A stretch of DNA of 64,000 nucleotides from Megalonaias nervosa (Eukaryota > Mollusca > Bivalvia > Unionida > Unionidae): the NCBI GenBank assembly GCA_016617855.1, contig JAECUM010033182.1, positions 1 through 64,000 of the forward strand. The letters run 5' to 3'. Below, piece after piece: positions 1 to 10,637 of this stretch (the first letter of the stretch is position 1; every line of letters begins with the position of its first letter). Made by a program: the position numbers and the translations under genes. A model generated the notes under the pieces. It was not told the DNA's origin and made no database searches. It saw only the letters and a program-made list of their open reading frames with translations.

Positions 1-1150
1 ACACTAGAACTGGTAGTTCTATTGCCTTTAATGATGGAAACTGAACAATACTGTTCTTTGAATAGAAGGAGAAGAAATCCACAACCTCAGTTAAAGACGG
101 ATAGATTGGATTAATGCTTTGTGCACCGTACCAACTGCAGAATATTCTCCACTTGGCAGTATATACCTTGGAGGTTAACTGCCTCCTTATCTGGGCAACG
201 AAGGTTGCAACCATCCTCAAAACTGGTCTTGAATGGTAGGTTAGTCCTTAAAGAAGCTGAGGTTAACCAGTGGCTGCAGAGTGGTAGACGTGACTGACCA
301 ACCAGTCTGTTATATGGCAGCCTTTTGGCTTTGTGACAATCTTTAAGCGATCCCATTCACAATGGTCAAATAAGCATGCAAAAGATTGGCTTCCTTTTTG
401 TGCCTCTGAAAGCATCTGAAGACTAAAAAGGATGATTGTGCCTAAAGGCCCAGAAAGTTTCAGACACAGCTCTAGGAAGAAAAGGCAGTAAACTTCACTG
501 ACTGTTTTGTCAATAGTCCAAACATCATCTTCTGTTGTCTACCTGGTACACTAGGCAGAGATGGGAATACCAAATGGAGAGGAGGTGCTGACTCAGTTGG
601 GATCTCCTGTAATTTATTACAGTAAACGTCAATGGAAAGTTTCATCAGCCTGCCTCTGCTGTCAAGGAGAGTCAGGACTGTCTGGTCGTCCCTGTCCTCA
701 TATAAATGTAGAATGAGAATCACTTTACAATGGAGAAGATGATTGGCAGGCCTCATAAATTTCCTTTGCTAATGAAGCTAATGCCCTCCCCAACCCAGCT
801 GGCCATGGAGGCCTAGAGAAACCACACATGGTGCCATGGGAAGAAATGCAAAGATCCCAGCTTGCCAACTTAAGATGGGAGTCCTCAAGCCCCATAAGGA
901 CTGATGGGAAACATAGGTAATGGGGGTTGCTGATCGGGTCCCTTTATTTCGCGTAGGTAGGATACTCCCCAACAAAATCTGGAGACCAGTATTCGACCTG
1001 CTTGGTAACTCATGCCCAGCGCCCAGTATCAGGTGACCAGCATCTGTCAATTTAGGTGCCTGGTATCTTTAGTTAAGTCCAGTTACTAAATGTTCTGTGC
1101 CTTGTGACTAGTGCCTGGTACTTGTTGACTGGTGCTCAGTGCTCATCATG
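1..1150 (-). repeat. Unassigned, relatively GC-rich repeat-like segment, possibly a remnant of a DIRS gag/leader
   Basis: Only short broken minus-strand frames (about 70-94 codons) are visible. The stretch is richer in G and C than the flanking DNA. Around 820-960, blocks such as CATGGTGCCATGGG and a GGGTCCC-rich tract resemble the gag/leader part of the DIRS element near 56,790-56,870 (CATGCCATGGGG followed by a CTGATCCCC block) in the same order and orientation. The match is patchy, so the DIRS link is tentative. From 1,035 to 1,140 there are imperfect short repeats built on TGCCTGGTACTTG and TGGTGCTCAG. No host gene is recognisable. Confidence 0.3.
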
Positions 1151-1710
1151 GTGGCCACGTTGGACGTCTGAGGCACCATTTTTATTTAGGACTAACTAAA
1201 CATCATAAGTAGTCCTTTATTGAAAACTGCACGTTGACATGACTAACTGAATTGGGATAGCAAAATTTCTAACACAGATGCCCTTCTTACCATAACTGAT
1301 GTCAGATTGATACCATTAGCAGTTAGGCCCATCCGTCCAAACATCATTAGAAGTATTTTGCAAAACCCTCACGTTAATATGACTTACTGTTCAGGATGAG
1401 TTGTAATAATGAGATTTTTAAGACGGCCACTGATATGGTTATACTGGATGTCTGATGGTCACCATTTTCAATAAGGACCAACTAAACATCATGAAAGCTT
1501 CACAGCGAAAACCTCATGTCAGGACGACCATTTGTTCAGTAGAATAACGATAATGAAACTTTGAAAATGGCTATGTAAGTAAAAATTACATTTTGATCTG
1601 CATAATGGAAGTCTTCCTGAATGTCTGATGTCCACCATTTCATTTAGACTCTGGGATGAATAAGTTTTGTGTCAATCCTCCTAGTAGTGAAGGAAGAGCT
1701 GTAGTACCAA
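1140..1710 (+). repeat. Dispersed repeat of the GGTGGCCATATTGGATGTCTGA family, fragment
   Basis: Three diverged units carry the sequence words found in the larger copies at 35,130 and 36,840: a GGCCAC-TTGGATGTCTGA block, then CACCATTTT-ATTTAGGAC, then ACTAAACATCATGAAAG. The units are roughly 180-300 bp apart. This looks like a non-coding interspersed repeat with internal periodicity. Confidence 0.6.
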
Positions 1711-2180
1711 CCTTATTCTAAAGGATCTAAATGATGAATGGATTGAAAATTATATATAAAGGCTTATTCGCTGGTCTAAAACCTCAAATTTACAATGGTT
1801 TGAATTTCATGTTAGATATATAATTTTAATAATTATTTTTGCACAAAACAAAATTGTCTGATACCAATAAATGTGATTTTGCTCAAAATTGCATTGAAAC
1901 ATTGCTTTGGGAACCAAATGTGATAAACAGATTATGGAATTATATGTGCCATTGGATTTGGAATAAATGGAATATATATGTTGTGATAAGTGTAAAAATT
2001 GTTTTAGTTTGAGATATACACACAAAAGGAATATACTTACTTTATTTTCTTCTTGTCAAATACCGTATTTATATATACAAGATGAAATGGAATACATCAG
2101 GAATAGATGAACATTTTCTTAAGGACCTCTATAAATTGGTAAAATATACAACAGGCAAATTTGACAACAAACGAAATTTT
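1711..2180. other. AT-rich non-coding stretch
   Basis: I see no gene or recognisable repeat here. A 72-codon minus-strand frame at 1,807-2,025 is low-complexity (Ile, Tyr, Lys) with no motif and is treated as chance. Confidence 0.5.
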
Positions 2181-2204
2181 AGGTTGATCAGGTAACACTG
2201 GGAG

Positions 2205-2660
2205 CAATTATTCAAGTTTAAACAAACAAATACTTTTTGGGCTTTATGATTCAAACGGGCATTTAATAGCCTGATTATGAAAATCTCAAACAACTCGTAT
2301 TACTTGAAGAGTTCAAGAACTGTGTCCATAGTGATATTAAAGCTAATCTACAAAGACATTAAGACTAATCGAGAATGAGCACAAGGTCGAAACCTTGGAA
2401 AATGCTGCTATTGCTGCTGATGAGTATTTCTTAACTCATAAAGTTCCTGTTGTAGGCAAGCCTTTCACTCAGCAGTCTACTGGTAAAAATGTATTTCAGC
2501 CTAATACGACTCCTTCTAAAGCTCAATCTGGCACAACTTCTAAAAATCAAGCTTCTGATAAGCTTGATTCAAAATCCTTGTCTCTACCTATTGCAAGAAG
2601 AAAGGACACGTTATTTCTGATTGCCTCAAATTGAAATATAAGCATCAGAATCAAGACAGA
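2205..2660 (+). pseudogene. gag remnant of gypsy copy 1 (C-terminal capsid and zinc knuckle)
   Basis: Frames around 2,280-2,400 give an LLEEFKNC-type block, followed by an ENAAIAADEYFLTHK block. Both are typical of the C-terminal part of SCAN-like Gag in animal gypsy elements. At 2,590-2,625 an adjacent frame reads CKKKGHVISDC, keeping three ligands of a CCHC zinc knuckle with the right spacing. The first Cys position reads Ser. The 79-codon open frame at 2,395-2,634 covers part of this. Several frame changes and the missing 5' end make it a pseudogene. Confidence 0.7.
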
Positions 2661-2769
2661 CCTATTCCAAATGCTCTTATTTCTAAGAGGTCAAGGTCAC
2701 AGTCATGTATTGAAAGTAATACATTTGTTGGGTCTAATAAACCCTAGTCTGATTTTATTTTGGAGAATT

Positions 2770-3185
2770 ATGAACCATTCATGTCGAAGGGTTCTATATC
2801 ACTCTTGGGTGATTTTGGCCAATCCTATCCCTGTTAAAATTTTAAGAGACACAAGAGCTTCTCAGAGTCTTTCATTATCAGATACTTTGCCTTTTTCTGA
2901 GAAGTCTTCTTCTAATGAGAGTGTTCTTATACAGTGAGTAGAGTGTGGCTTAGTTAATGTTCCTCTCTATTCTGCAAATTTGTCATCAGATTTAGTTTCA
3001 GGACCTGTGACGGTCGGAATAGTGTCTACTTTACCCGTTGAGGTCATTCATTTGTTACTAGGCAACGACCTGGCTGGAGACAAGGTTGTGGTTAATCCAC
3101 TTGTAACTGACAAGCCTTCTTTGGATCAGAAAGACGATCCTATTGGAAAAAAATCCCTGATTTATACCCAGCTTGTGCAGTTACT
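2770..3185 (+). pseudogene. Aspartic protease domain of gypsy copy 1, catalytic DTG changed
   Basis: A retropepsin-type domain follows gag. The active-site triplet DTG reads Asp-Thr-Arg at 2,848-2,856 (GGA to AGA would explain it), in the context ILRDTRASQS. Downstream, LLGNDLAGDKV at about 3,055-3,090 matches the C-terminal retropepsin block (LLGNDLAG). A stop at 2,935-2,937 splits the frame in two. The protease would cleave Gag-Pol in an active relative and should be inactive here. Confidence 0.75.
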
Positions 3186-3191
3186 GGAGCT

Positions 3192-4237
3192 ATGGCAAAG
3201 AAAGTTCTTGAGAATGATTTTGATAAAGAAAGTATTTCATTAGCTCACACATGTATTGGTCAGACTTTTGATGAGGTCACTTTCAACCCTTGTTTGAATC
3301 AATCAAAAGGTATTGATCACTGTGATCCTCTTTTAACTACTCATTCTCCTTTTTCTAGTCAGGGTGACAAACGACAATCACTTGTCGTCGAACAGGAAAA
3401 AGATCCTGAGATCTCCTGTTTGTTTCAGACGGCCATTAGTGAAACTGAAGCCACTGATGTAAGTTTCTGTTATTTCATTAAAAATGGAATTCTTATGAGA
3501 AAATGGAGACCTCCCGAGGTACCTGCTGGTGATGAGTGGTCAGTGAACTATCAGATTGTAGTTCCAAAATCTTACAGACAGGAAATACTTAGTTTGGCCC
3601 ATGAAACACCTCTGGCAGGTCATTTAGGGATTAATAGGACTTATCACGAGATCTTGACTCACTTCTATTGTCCAAAAATCCAAAGAGATGTTTGTAAATT
3701 CTGTAGATCTTGTCATACTTGTCAAACGGAAGGAAAACCCAATCAGAAGATACCTAAGGCTCATCTGCAACCTATTCTTGCATTTGACGAACCATTTACC
3801 AGAATAACGGTAGACTGTGTTGGTCCCCTACCTAAGACCAATCCATGCAACCAAAACTTGTTGACCATTATGTGTTAGTCAACGAGATTCCCAGAGGCAA
3901 TTCCTTCGAGGAATTTTTAACTTCAACAATAGAAAAAGCTTTGATAAAGTTTTATACTCAATTTGGCCTCAGTAAATCTGTCCAATCTGGTCAAAGGTCA
4001 AATCTTATGTCTGGAATTCTCCACCTAACTATGCTTGAATTTGGCATTCAGCAATTCAAGTCAAAAGTGAAATTATGGTTGCACAGAACTTTAATGGAGA
4101 GAACTTTTGAGTCCTGTAATAGAGTTCTTTCTCTCTTGCTCATTCTTCAAAATTTTCATCAAATTAGGTATTACAGCCCTTACCAAGGTAAGAAGAAAAT
4201 GAATGAATTAAATCATAATAATAGTACTCTGATCTAA
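3192..4237 (+). pseudogene. Integrase of gypsy copy 1, with an internal deletion of the core
   Basis: The first open frame (3,192-3,878) has the N-terminal HHCC zinc domain: GHLGINRTYH, then CRSCHTC at about 3,620-3,722. It then has the start of the catalytic core with the first Asp (ITVDCVGPLP). A frameshift near 3,880 leads to the second frame (3,845-4,237). There the second catalytic Asp position reads Gly (VQSGQ at about 3,980-3,995). The stretch that should carry the catalytic Glu (HPxSQG...LERFHQ) is absent. The frame jumps at about 4,060-4,072 from QQFKSK to the C-terminal domain (RTFES.NRVL, IRYYSPY). Integrase precedes RT, with a linker at 4,238-4,388. Confidence 0.85.
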
Positions 4238-4388
4238 ATAAATTAATGGGGTACCAGTATATTGAGAGAGATAGCCAGGTAAATCATGCAATTAATTTAG
4301 TTGTACCTGTCCCACCAACTGAGGAAGTGAACAAATTTAATCAGACTGTACTGATTTTGGAGCAACAAATCTTCGGAATTCGGAAATT

Positions 4389-5334
4389 ATGAATGATCTG
4401 GACCAGAAACATTCACATTTGCAACAACAAGAAAGGAATGAACTTAAACAGTTATTATTTGAATATGAGCACTTATTTCCAGATGTTCCTACAAGGACAA
4501 TCAAAATTTTTCATGACGTTGAAATTGTGAATTCTAAACCTGTGAAACAACACCCACACAGGATGAACCCTCTCAAACAGGAATATTTGAAAAAGAAATT
4601 CAATATTTGCTGGAGAATGATTTCATAGAGCCCAGTAAGAGTGATTGGAGTTCACCACGTATACTTGTTCCGAAACCAGATAAAACTTTCCGTACGTGCA
4701 CTGATGATGGGAAGGTGAACAGTGTGACAAAAATAGATTCATTTCCTTTACCAAGAATCGATGATTGCATTGATAAAATTTTAAATGCCAAGTATGTCAC
4801 CAAATTTGACCTTCTAAAAGGATTTTGGCAAGTTCCACTAACGGAAAGAGCAAAGGAAATTTCGGCATTTGGGACTCCAGATGGACTTGATCAATATAAA
4901 GCAATGCCACTCAGGATGAAGGGTTCTCCAAGTACTTTTCAATGTTTGATGAATATGATTACCTCTGGTCTAGATAATTGTGATGCTTACATCGATGATG
5001 TCATCATCTACAACGACACCTGGAAAGAACCTCTAGCAACAGTTTGGAAATTCTTTGACAGACTCGTTGATGCAAGTTTGACAATAAATTTGTCTAATAG
5101 TGAGTTCTGCCGTGCTAGTGTAACATTTCTAGGACATATTGTGGGACATGGACAAGATAAACCTATAGATTCTAAAGTTAAAGCTATCTCTGATTAGGGA
5201 TTGTGTCTGTTAGTAAATAGCAACTGACGCGATTTTTAGGTATGGCTGGATACTATCGTAAATTTTGTTCCAATTTTTCTAATATTGCTGAAACCCTGAC
5301 AAACTTGTTGAGCAAGAAAGGCAAGTTTCTTTGA
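4389..5334 (+). pseudogene. Reverse transcriptase domain of gypsy copy 1
   Basis: A frame from 4,389 reads the usual pre-RT linker (HLQQQERNELKQLLFEYEH). RT follows at 4,607: LVPKPDKTFR, the DxFPLPR block, KFDLLKGFWQVPL, and the catalytic YIDD intact at 4,988-4,999. A stop (TAG) at 5,195-5,197 interrupts the connection region. The frame resumes with FLGMAGYYRKF. Another in-frame TGA at 5,332-5,334 sits between RT and RNase H where relatives have Trp. The same TGA is found in copies 2 and 3. The function in a live element is cDNA synthesis. Confidence 0.88.
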
Positions 5335-5793
5335 ACTGAAAAATGTCAGGAGGCTTTTGATAGGTTAAAGGCCATACGTAAAGGTGCACCAGTTCTTACA
5401 GCTCCAGGTTTCAGTCAACCATTTAAACTGTCTGTGGATGCAAGTGATGTTGTGGTTGGAGCAGTATTGATTCAAGAAGATATAAATGGTGTTGATCACC
5501 CAGTGTGCTGTTTCTCTAAGAAATTAAATAAACAGCAAAGAAATTACTCAACAATCGAGAAGGAATGTTTGGCTTTTATATTAGCATTACATCATTTTGA
5601 AGTTTACATTAGTTCAGTTACTTCTCCGGTTGTTGTGTTTAGTGATCACAACTACCTTGCTTTCATCGACAAGATGAAAAATAAAAATCAAAGATTATTA
5701 AGGTTTAGTTTGTTGTTACAAGAATATAATCTTGACATCAGGCACATCAAGGGAAAAGACAATTTATTTGCAGATCCACTTTCCCATGTATAG
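5335..5793 (+). pseudogene. RNase H domain of gypsy copy 1
   Basis: The frame continues directly after the TGA at 5,332-5,334. It shows VDASDVVVGAVL (first Asp), STIEKECLA (Glu), VVFSDHN (Asp) and the C-terminal RHIKGKDNLFADPLSHV, ending in TAG at 5,791-5,793. Methionine-initiated coding potential starts at 5,434, but this is the 3' part of pol, not a separate gene. The terminal block normally reads ADALSR; here it is ADPLSH, a change shared with copy 3. The polypurine tract and LTR follow within about 140 bp. Confidence 0.87.
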
Positions 5794-5914
5794 AAATATT
5801 ATTTCATGTACACTTTGTATAATTCATGAGTTCTTCTTATATAATTTTGTTTTACCTCATGTATTATTTACATATGGTAAAAAGAAAGCTTTATTATATG
5901 AATCTTTCTTTTTT

Positions 5915-5928
5915 CTTTATGGGGGAAG
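5915..5928 (+). other. Polypurine tract of gypsy copy 1
   Basis: The sequence CTTTATGGGGGAAG lies immediately 5' of the LTR start TGTTAC, the expected place for the plus-strand primer. The same arrangement is present in copy 2 (8,371-8,384) and, reversed, in copy 3 (62,113-62,126). Confidence 0.8.
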
Positions 5929-6858
5929 TGTTACTTATATGTAATTTAATTACTTGTGTGTTAGTTTTAAATTCTCTTTTATTTTTTTTTATTTCATTAC
6001 ACGTTATTGTAATGATGATTTTATTCACTGAATTTGACTTTTTTCGAAACTTCAGTTTTCTGTTTTGACCTGATAAAACGCAGTAGTGTTTCAACATTGT
6101 ATATTTAGTTGACCTAGTTCGTGACCTTGGTTCAGAAATTCGTAAACACTGAGTGAAAATGATTGGTTATTATCAAGGTCATGTTTGGCTCGCATGATAG
6201 CTCTTGTTTGTAAACAACTTTTTTTATTGAATCTTAGAGTAAGATTTGTTTTGTAGAATTAAGTTCTTCCATAGCGTACGTGTCTAAAGGCTGTGTGCTT
6301 TTACTGCATTGTTCCAACTGGGTGACCATGTGAGCCATTATGTGATTTAAAATCGTGGGTTAAAACAGACATTTTGTAGAGATTTTGTCAGTCGTAAAAA
6401 TATACCTTCGAGCTCAAGGTATTTCCATTGTTGTTGCCATCTGAGTTGATTTTTGTATTTAAAATAATTTATTCACTCTGGAAAATAGTCTTCTTCGTCA
6501 AAAGTATTGGAGAAAGACAATTATTGGAAATTTATTATGGAATTCTAAACTGGAACATTAAAAATTGTGATTCAACGAGGACCTGTTGACAGTACAACGA
6601 CCTCATCTGATGTCATCGCCTTCCACATTGAAACTTCATTGGGATTCAAACTTCGATTCATTTTAGAACTTTTTAGTGATAGGACTTATATTGTTTAAAA
6701 TTCCAGGATTAATTTTTGGATTATATTCACAAACTGTAAGTCCTTTTTCATATTTTTACCGTGTTTTCTAGGGAAATAAATTATTCTGTTTAAATATACA
6801 AAGCTTGTTGGCTTCACTCTTTTTCTTTGTTACTTTGTACGAGCCTTGTCACATAACA
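5929..6858 (+). repeat. 3' LTR of gypsy copy 1 (930 bp)
   Basis: It starts TGTTACTTATATG and ends GTCACATAACA, so it has a TGTTA/TAACA terminal inverted repeat. An AATAAA polyadenylation signal lies at 6,775-6,780, about 80 bp before the end. It aligns along its length with the reversed LTR at 61,177-62,112 (few differences) and more loosely with 8,385-9,244. Confidence 0.88.
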
Positions 6859-6879
6859 ACATTAACACACAAACCTTTT

Positions 6880-7791
6880 GCAACAACATGAAAAGAATGA
6901 ACTTAAACAGTTATTATTTGAATATGAATACTTGTTTCTAGATGTTCCTACAAGGACAATCAAAATTTTTCATGACGTTGAAATTGTAAATTCCAAACCT
7001 GTGAAGTAACACCCATACAGGATGAACCATCTCAAACAGGAATACTTGATAAAGGCAATTTAGTATTTGCTGGAGAATGATTTCATAGAGCCCAGTAAAA
7101 GTGACTCGAGTTCACCATGTATACTTGTTCCGAAACCAGATAAAACTTTCCATATGCGCATTGATTATAGGAAGGTGAACAGTGTGACTAAGACAGATTC
7201 ATTTCCATTATCAAGAATCAATGACTGAATTGATAAAATTGGAAATGCCAAGTATGTCACCAAATTTGACCTTCTAAGAGGATTTTTCAAAATTCCACTA
7301 ATGGAAAGGGCCAAGAAAATTTCGTCATTTATGACTCCAGATGGACTTTATCAATATAAAGTGGTGCCGTTCGGAATGAAGATTCACCAATTACCTTTCA
7401 ACGTTTGATGAATATGATTACCTCTGGTCTAGATAATTGTGATGCTTACATCGATGATGTCATCATTTACAACGACACCTGGAAAGAACATCTAGCAACA
7501 ATTCGGAAATTCTTTGACAGACTCACTGATGCAAGTTTGACAATAAATTTATCCAAAAGTGAGTTCTGTCGTGCTTGTGTTACTTGTCTAGGACATATTG
7601 TGGGACATGGACAAGTTAAACCTATAGATGTTAAGGTCAAGGCTATCTCTGATTTCCCTGTGCCTGTCTGTAAAAAGCATCTGACGCGATTTTTAGGTAT
7701 GGCTGGATACTATCAGGAATTTTGTTCCAATTTTTCTAATACTGCTGAACCCCTGACAAATTTGTTGAGCAAGAAAAACAAGTTTCTTTGA
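6880..7791 (+). pseudogene. Reverse transcriptase of gypsy copy 2
   Basis: The alignment with copy 1 is continuous (KPDKTF, then FDLLRGFF), with several stops and frame changes before 7,400. The longest clean frame is 7,405-7,791, with YIDD intact at 7,447-7,458, then LGHIVGHGQVKPID and LTRFLGMAGYYQEF. It ends at the TGA (7,789-7,791) shared by all three copies at the RT/RNase H junction. Confidence 0.83.
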
Positions 7792-8250
7792 ACTGAAAAT
7801 TATCAGAAGGCTTTTGATAGGTTAAAGGCCATACGTAAAGGTGCACCAGTTCTTACAGTTCCAAATTTCAGTCAATCATTTAAACTGTCTGTTGATGCAA
7901 GTGATGCTGGGGCTGGGGCAGTGTTGATTCAAGAAGATAGCAATGGTGTTGATCATCCAGTGTGCTAGTTTTCTAAGAAATTAAATAAACACCAAAGGAA
8001 TTATTCAACAATCGAGAAGGAATGTTTGGCCTTGATGTTGGCATTACAGCATTTTAAAGTTTACATTAGTTCAGCTCCTTCTCCGATTGTTGTGTTTAGT
8101 GATCACAGCCCCTGACTTTCATTTACAAGATGAAAAATAAGAATCAAAGATTATTAAGGTGGAGTCTGTTGTTACAGGAATATAATATTGAAATCAGGCA
8201 CATCAAAGAAAAATACAATTTAATAGCAGTTGCACTTTTGCGTGTATAGA
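7792..8250 (+). pseudogene. RNase H of gypsy copy 2
   Basis: After the shared TGA the frame reads on through VDASDAGAGAVL and the STIEKECLA block. It has an in-frame stop near 7,966 (TAG after the VDHPVC block) and a deletion around 8,107 in the SDH region. It ends near 8,250 with ALLRV where relatives have ALSRV. It is non-functional. Confidence 0.8.
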
Positions 8251-8384
8251 AATATTATTTCATGTACACTTTGTATAATTCATAAAAGTTCTTCTTATGT
8301 AATTTTTTTACCTCATATATAATTAACATATGGTAAAAAGAAAGCTTTATTACATAAATCTTTCTTTACCTTTATGGTGGGAAG

Positions 8385-9244
8385 TGTTACGTATATGTAA
8401 TTTAATTATTTGTTTGTTGGTTTTAAAATTTTTTATTTTATTTTATTGCATTACCTGTTACTGTGATGATAATTTTGTCTACTGGGTTTGATTTTTTTTA
8501 TAAACTCAGTTCAGTTTTGACTGGGTTTTTTTTTTTTCACAAAGTGAACAAGTCATGATTGCAACATTGTATTTTTAGCTGACCTAAAACAAATTTATTA
8601 TTGAATCTTATAGTAAGATTCGTTCAGTGTAATCAAATCCGTAAATGGCCTACGTGAATATTGACATATAATGTTTCTGCGCTGCGGCAAAGGAAGTGAC
8701 CATTGACCCTATCAGGTGATCCCATACTGCGTTGCAATTAGAGTAAAACTAACATTTCATAGTGATTTTGATTCAGTAGTAAATCATACCTTCAGGCTCA
8801 AAGGTATTTATTTTGTGTTGCCAGTTTGAATTGAGTTTTTATTTAAAATAATTTATTTTCCCTGGAGACTTTACTTGTGTTCATTCGAATTCTTGGACAA
8901 AGACATTTATTTGAAATTATTCAGAATTCTAAAGCTGGATTATTATTCTTGGATTCAACAAGAAACTGTTGACATGTCAACACAAAAGAGGTTATAGAAG
9001 ATGTCATTGCATTCCATCTTGGAAAGTCATTGGGATTCAAACTGTGATTCACTCAGGACTTTTTATTGTCAGGACTTATATTCGTTAATTCTAGGATTGA
9101 TTTTGGATTAGATTCATAAACCATAAGTCCTTTTTCATATTTTTACCTTGTTTTCTAGGGAAATAAATTTTTTAGTTAAATTTACAAAGCTTGTTGGCTT
9201 CACTCTTTTCTTTGTTACTTTGTATGAGCCTTTGTCACATAACA
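8385..9244 (+). repeat. 3' LTR of gypsy copy 2 (860 bp)
   Basis: It starts TGTTACGTATATG after a purine tract (GGTGGGAAG) and ends TTGTCACATAACA. AATAAA is at 9,162-9,167. It aligns with the LTR at 5,929-6,858 with many substitutions and some deletions, so it is older or from a different subfamily. The 3' flank (ATTGAGAAAAC) differs from that of copies 1 and 3. Confidence 0.85.
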
Positions 9245-9797
9245 ATTGAGAAAACAATTTTTAATTTACTAGACTATTCCTACATTGATGTATTACTATC
9301 TCATGAAGGGATACAGACTGATTGCAAAACAAATTAGAAAATAATTACAGACATCTTTAATAAGTAACCAAAATATAAGAGCACAGATGCACCAATAGGA
9401 ATTTAAGAAAAAAAAGATAACAAAAGGATGTAGGGATATATTTCTTAGAATTTTACTGACTAGAGATTTTAAGGTTGTAACAGTGAAGAATATTTGTAAC
9501 AACATTGAACAGTATCTGAAGGGGATCATTATTTTAGCAATTGTACAATGCTGACCTTGTGAAAGCTCTTCGACTTCACTATCACACTTTTTGAAGAAAC
9601 CAACACAAAATTGACAAGTTGAGCATATCAATGTACACCACAGAACAAAATCTCTAGATATTTTGAATAGCTCTAAATGGAAAATGGCAAAAGTACAATA
9701 TCAATATTTGACATGATTTAATATTGCATGAAATATCAAATGCTCAGAGAAAAAAAAATGTAGATTTGACTACGTGAATGGGTAGAAAAAAGGCTTG
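9245..9797. other. Non-coding stretch
   Basis: I see no supported gene. A 111-codon minus-strand frame (9,296-9,631) begins with a few Cys (CSTCQFC) but then turns into hydrophobic, low-complexity sequence typical of AT-rich DNA. I do not call it. Confidence 0.45.
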
Positions 9798-10637
9798 TGT
9801 TATGACTCTGTGGTCTTAAACTAGTAATAGAAAAGAGTGAGAGCTAAAAGGATTTGTCAGATTCAACAAATAATTTATTTCCTTTGAATACAAAAGGTGA
9901 CAGTTTTAAAAAGAAACAAACAGTATGTTGAATTAAATCCAAACAGTCCTAAGAGTTCTATCACGAGTCCAAATGTACAAAGTTTCAATTGAATTCCAGT
10001 GGTATTCCAAATAAATTCCAATATTGAATGTGTTGATGTGCTTGTAGTCTCAAATATGCTGATGTGCCAGCAGTCTGGATTGTGGTGATCTGCTCACAGT
10101 CTTTTGATGTGTCACAATAATATAATCCAAAATGTCTTTTTCTGAATCCACCATATTTCCAAATTAATGTTCCTGTCCCAGAATATTGAGCATTTGGTAA
10201 TTCCAGTGAATAATAATTTGAATAAATAAATCCACCCAAATGAAAAACACAACAATAAGATTGATTCTGATTTGGATGTTAAGGCAAGAATGAGTAATTT
10301 TTCAAGTAAACAAGATTATATACCCCTCTACTTTACCTAGGTAACAATTACCATTTTCTAGAAATACTCTATCAACTTAATGGACTTTTCCATTCTAGAA
10401 GTGTCTAAGGTCAAAATCAAGATTATAAACATATTTACCATTAATAATGATCTGAATATTTAATCCACAATCATAGAGAAAATTTTAGCGATGTATTCTG
10501 TTGTTTACAAAATAAATGTCCCTTGTTAGGTGCACCATGAACTTGATTTTGGACAAGGTCATGTACAAAATAAAGATAAGCATAACATACAGTCATCAAG
10601 AAAGCAAATAAATAATACAAATTAAATATACATAACA
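9798..10637 (-). repeat. Solo LTR of a gypsy-related family, with 4-bp target duplication
   Basis: Read on minus it starts TGTTATGTATATTTAATTTG and ends GAGTCATAACA, resembling the termini of the gypsy LTRs. It carries the conserved GGAAATAAATTATTTG polyadenylation region near its 3' end (about 9,870). It is flanked by CTTG on both sides (9,794-9,797 and 10,638-10,641), a target-site duplication. No internal region is attached, so it is a solo LTR left by recombination. Confidence 0.82.

Larger units (their letters stand above)
2200..6858 (+). mobile_element. Ty3/gypsy retrotransposon copy 1, 5'-truncated, Gmr1-like gene order
   Basis: In order along the plus strand: end of gag, protease, integrase, reverse transcriptase, RNase H, polypurine tract and a 3' LTR. 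There is no 5' LTR or primer binding site, because the copy begins inside gag at about 2,200. Integrase lies upstream of RT, the Ty1/copia-like order known for Gmr1-type Ty3/gypsy elements. The same order is present in the opposite-strand copy at 61,177-64,000, so it is not a local rearrangement. The copy is dead, with frameshifts, stops and altered catalytic residues, described under its parts. Confidence 0.88.
6880..9244 (+). mobile_element. Ty3/gypsy retrotransposon copy 2, RT to LTR only
   Basis: This begins abruptly at TTGCAACAAC, the point equivalent to about 4,418 of copy 1, only about 20 bp after the end of the copy 1 LTR. It runs through RT and RNase H into an LTR. Gag, protease and integrase are absent. 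It is more diverged from copies 1 and 3 than they are from each other. It is a fragment joined head-to-tail, not a second complete insertion. Confidence 0.85.

Noticed and set aside
5732..6097. Several short frames at the start of the gypsy LTR
   Set aside because: They run from the RNase H end into LTR sequence and recur in copy 3 only because the LTR is repeated.
9296..9631. 111-codon minus frame starting with a Cys cluster
   Set aside because: The Cys spacing fits no finger I know, the rest is Phe/Leu-rich, and splice context is lacking.
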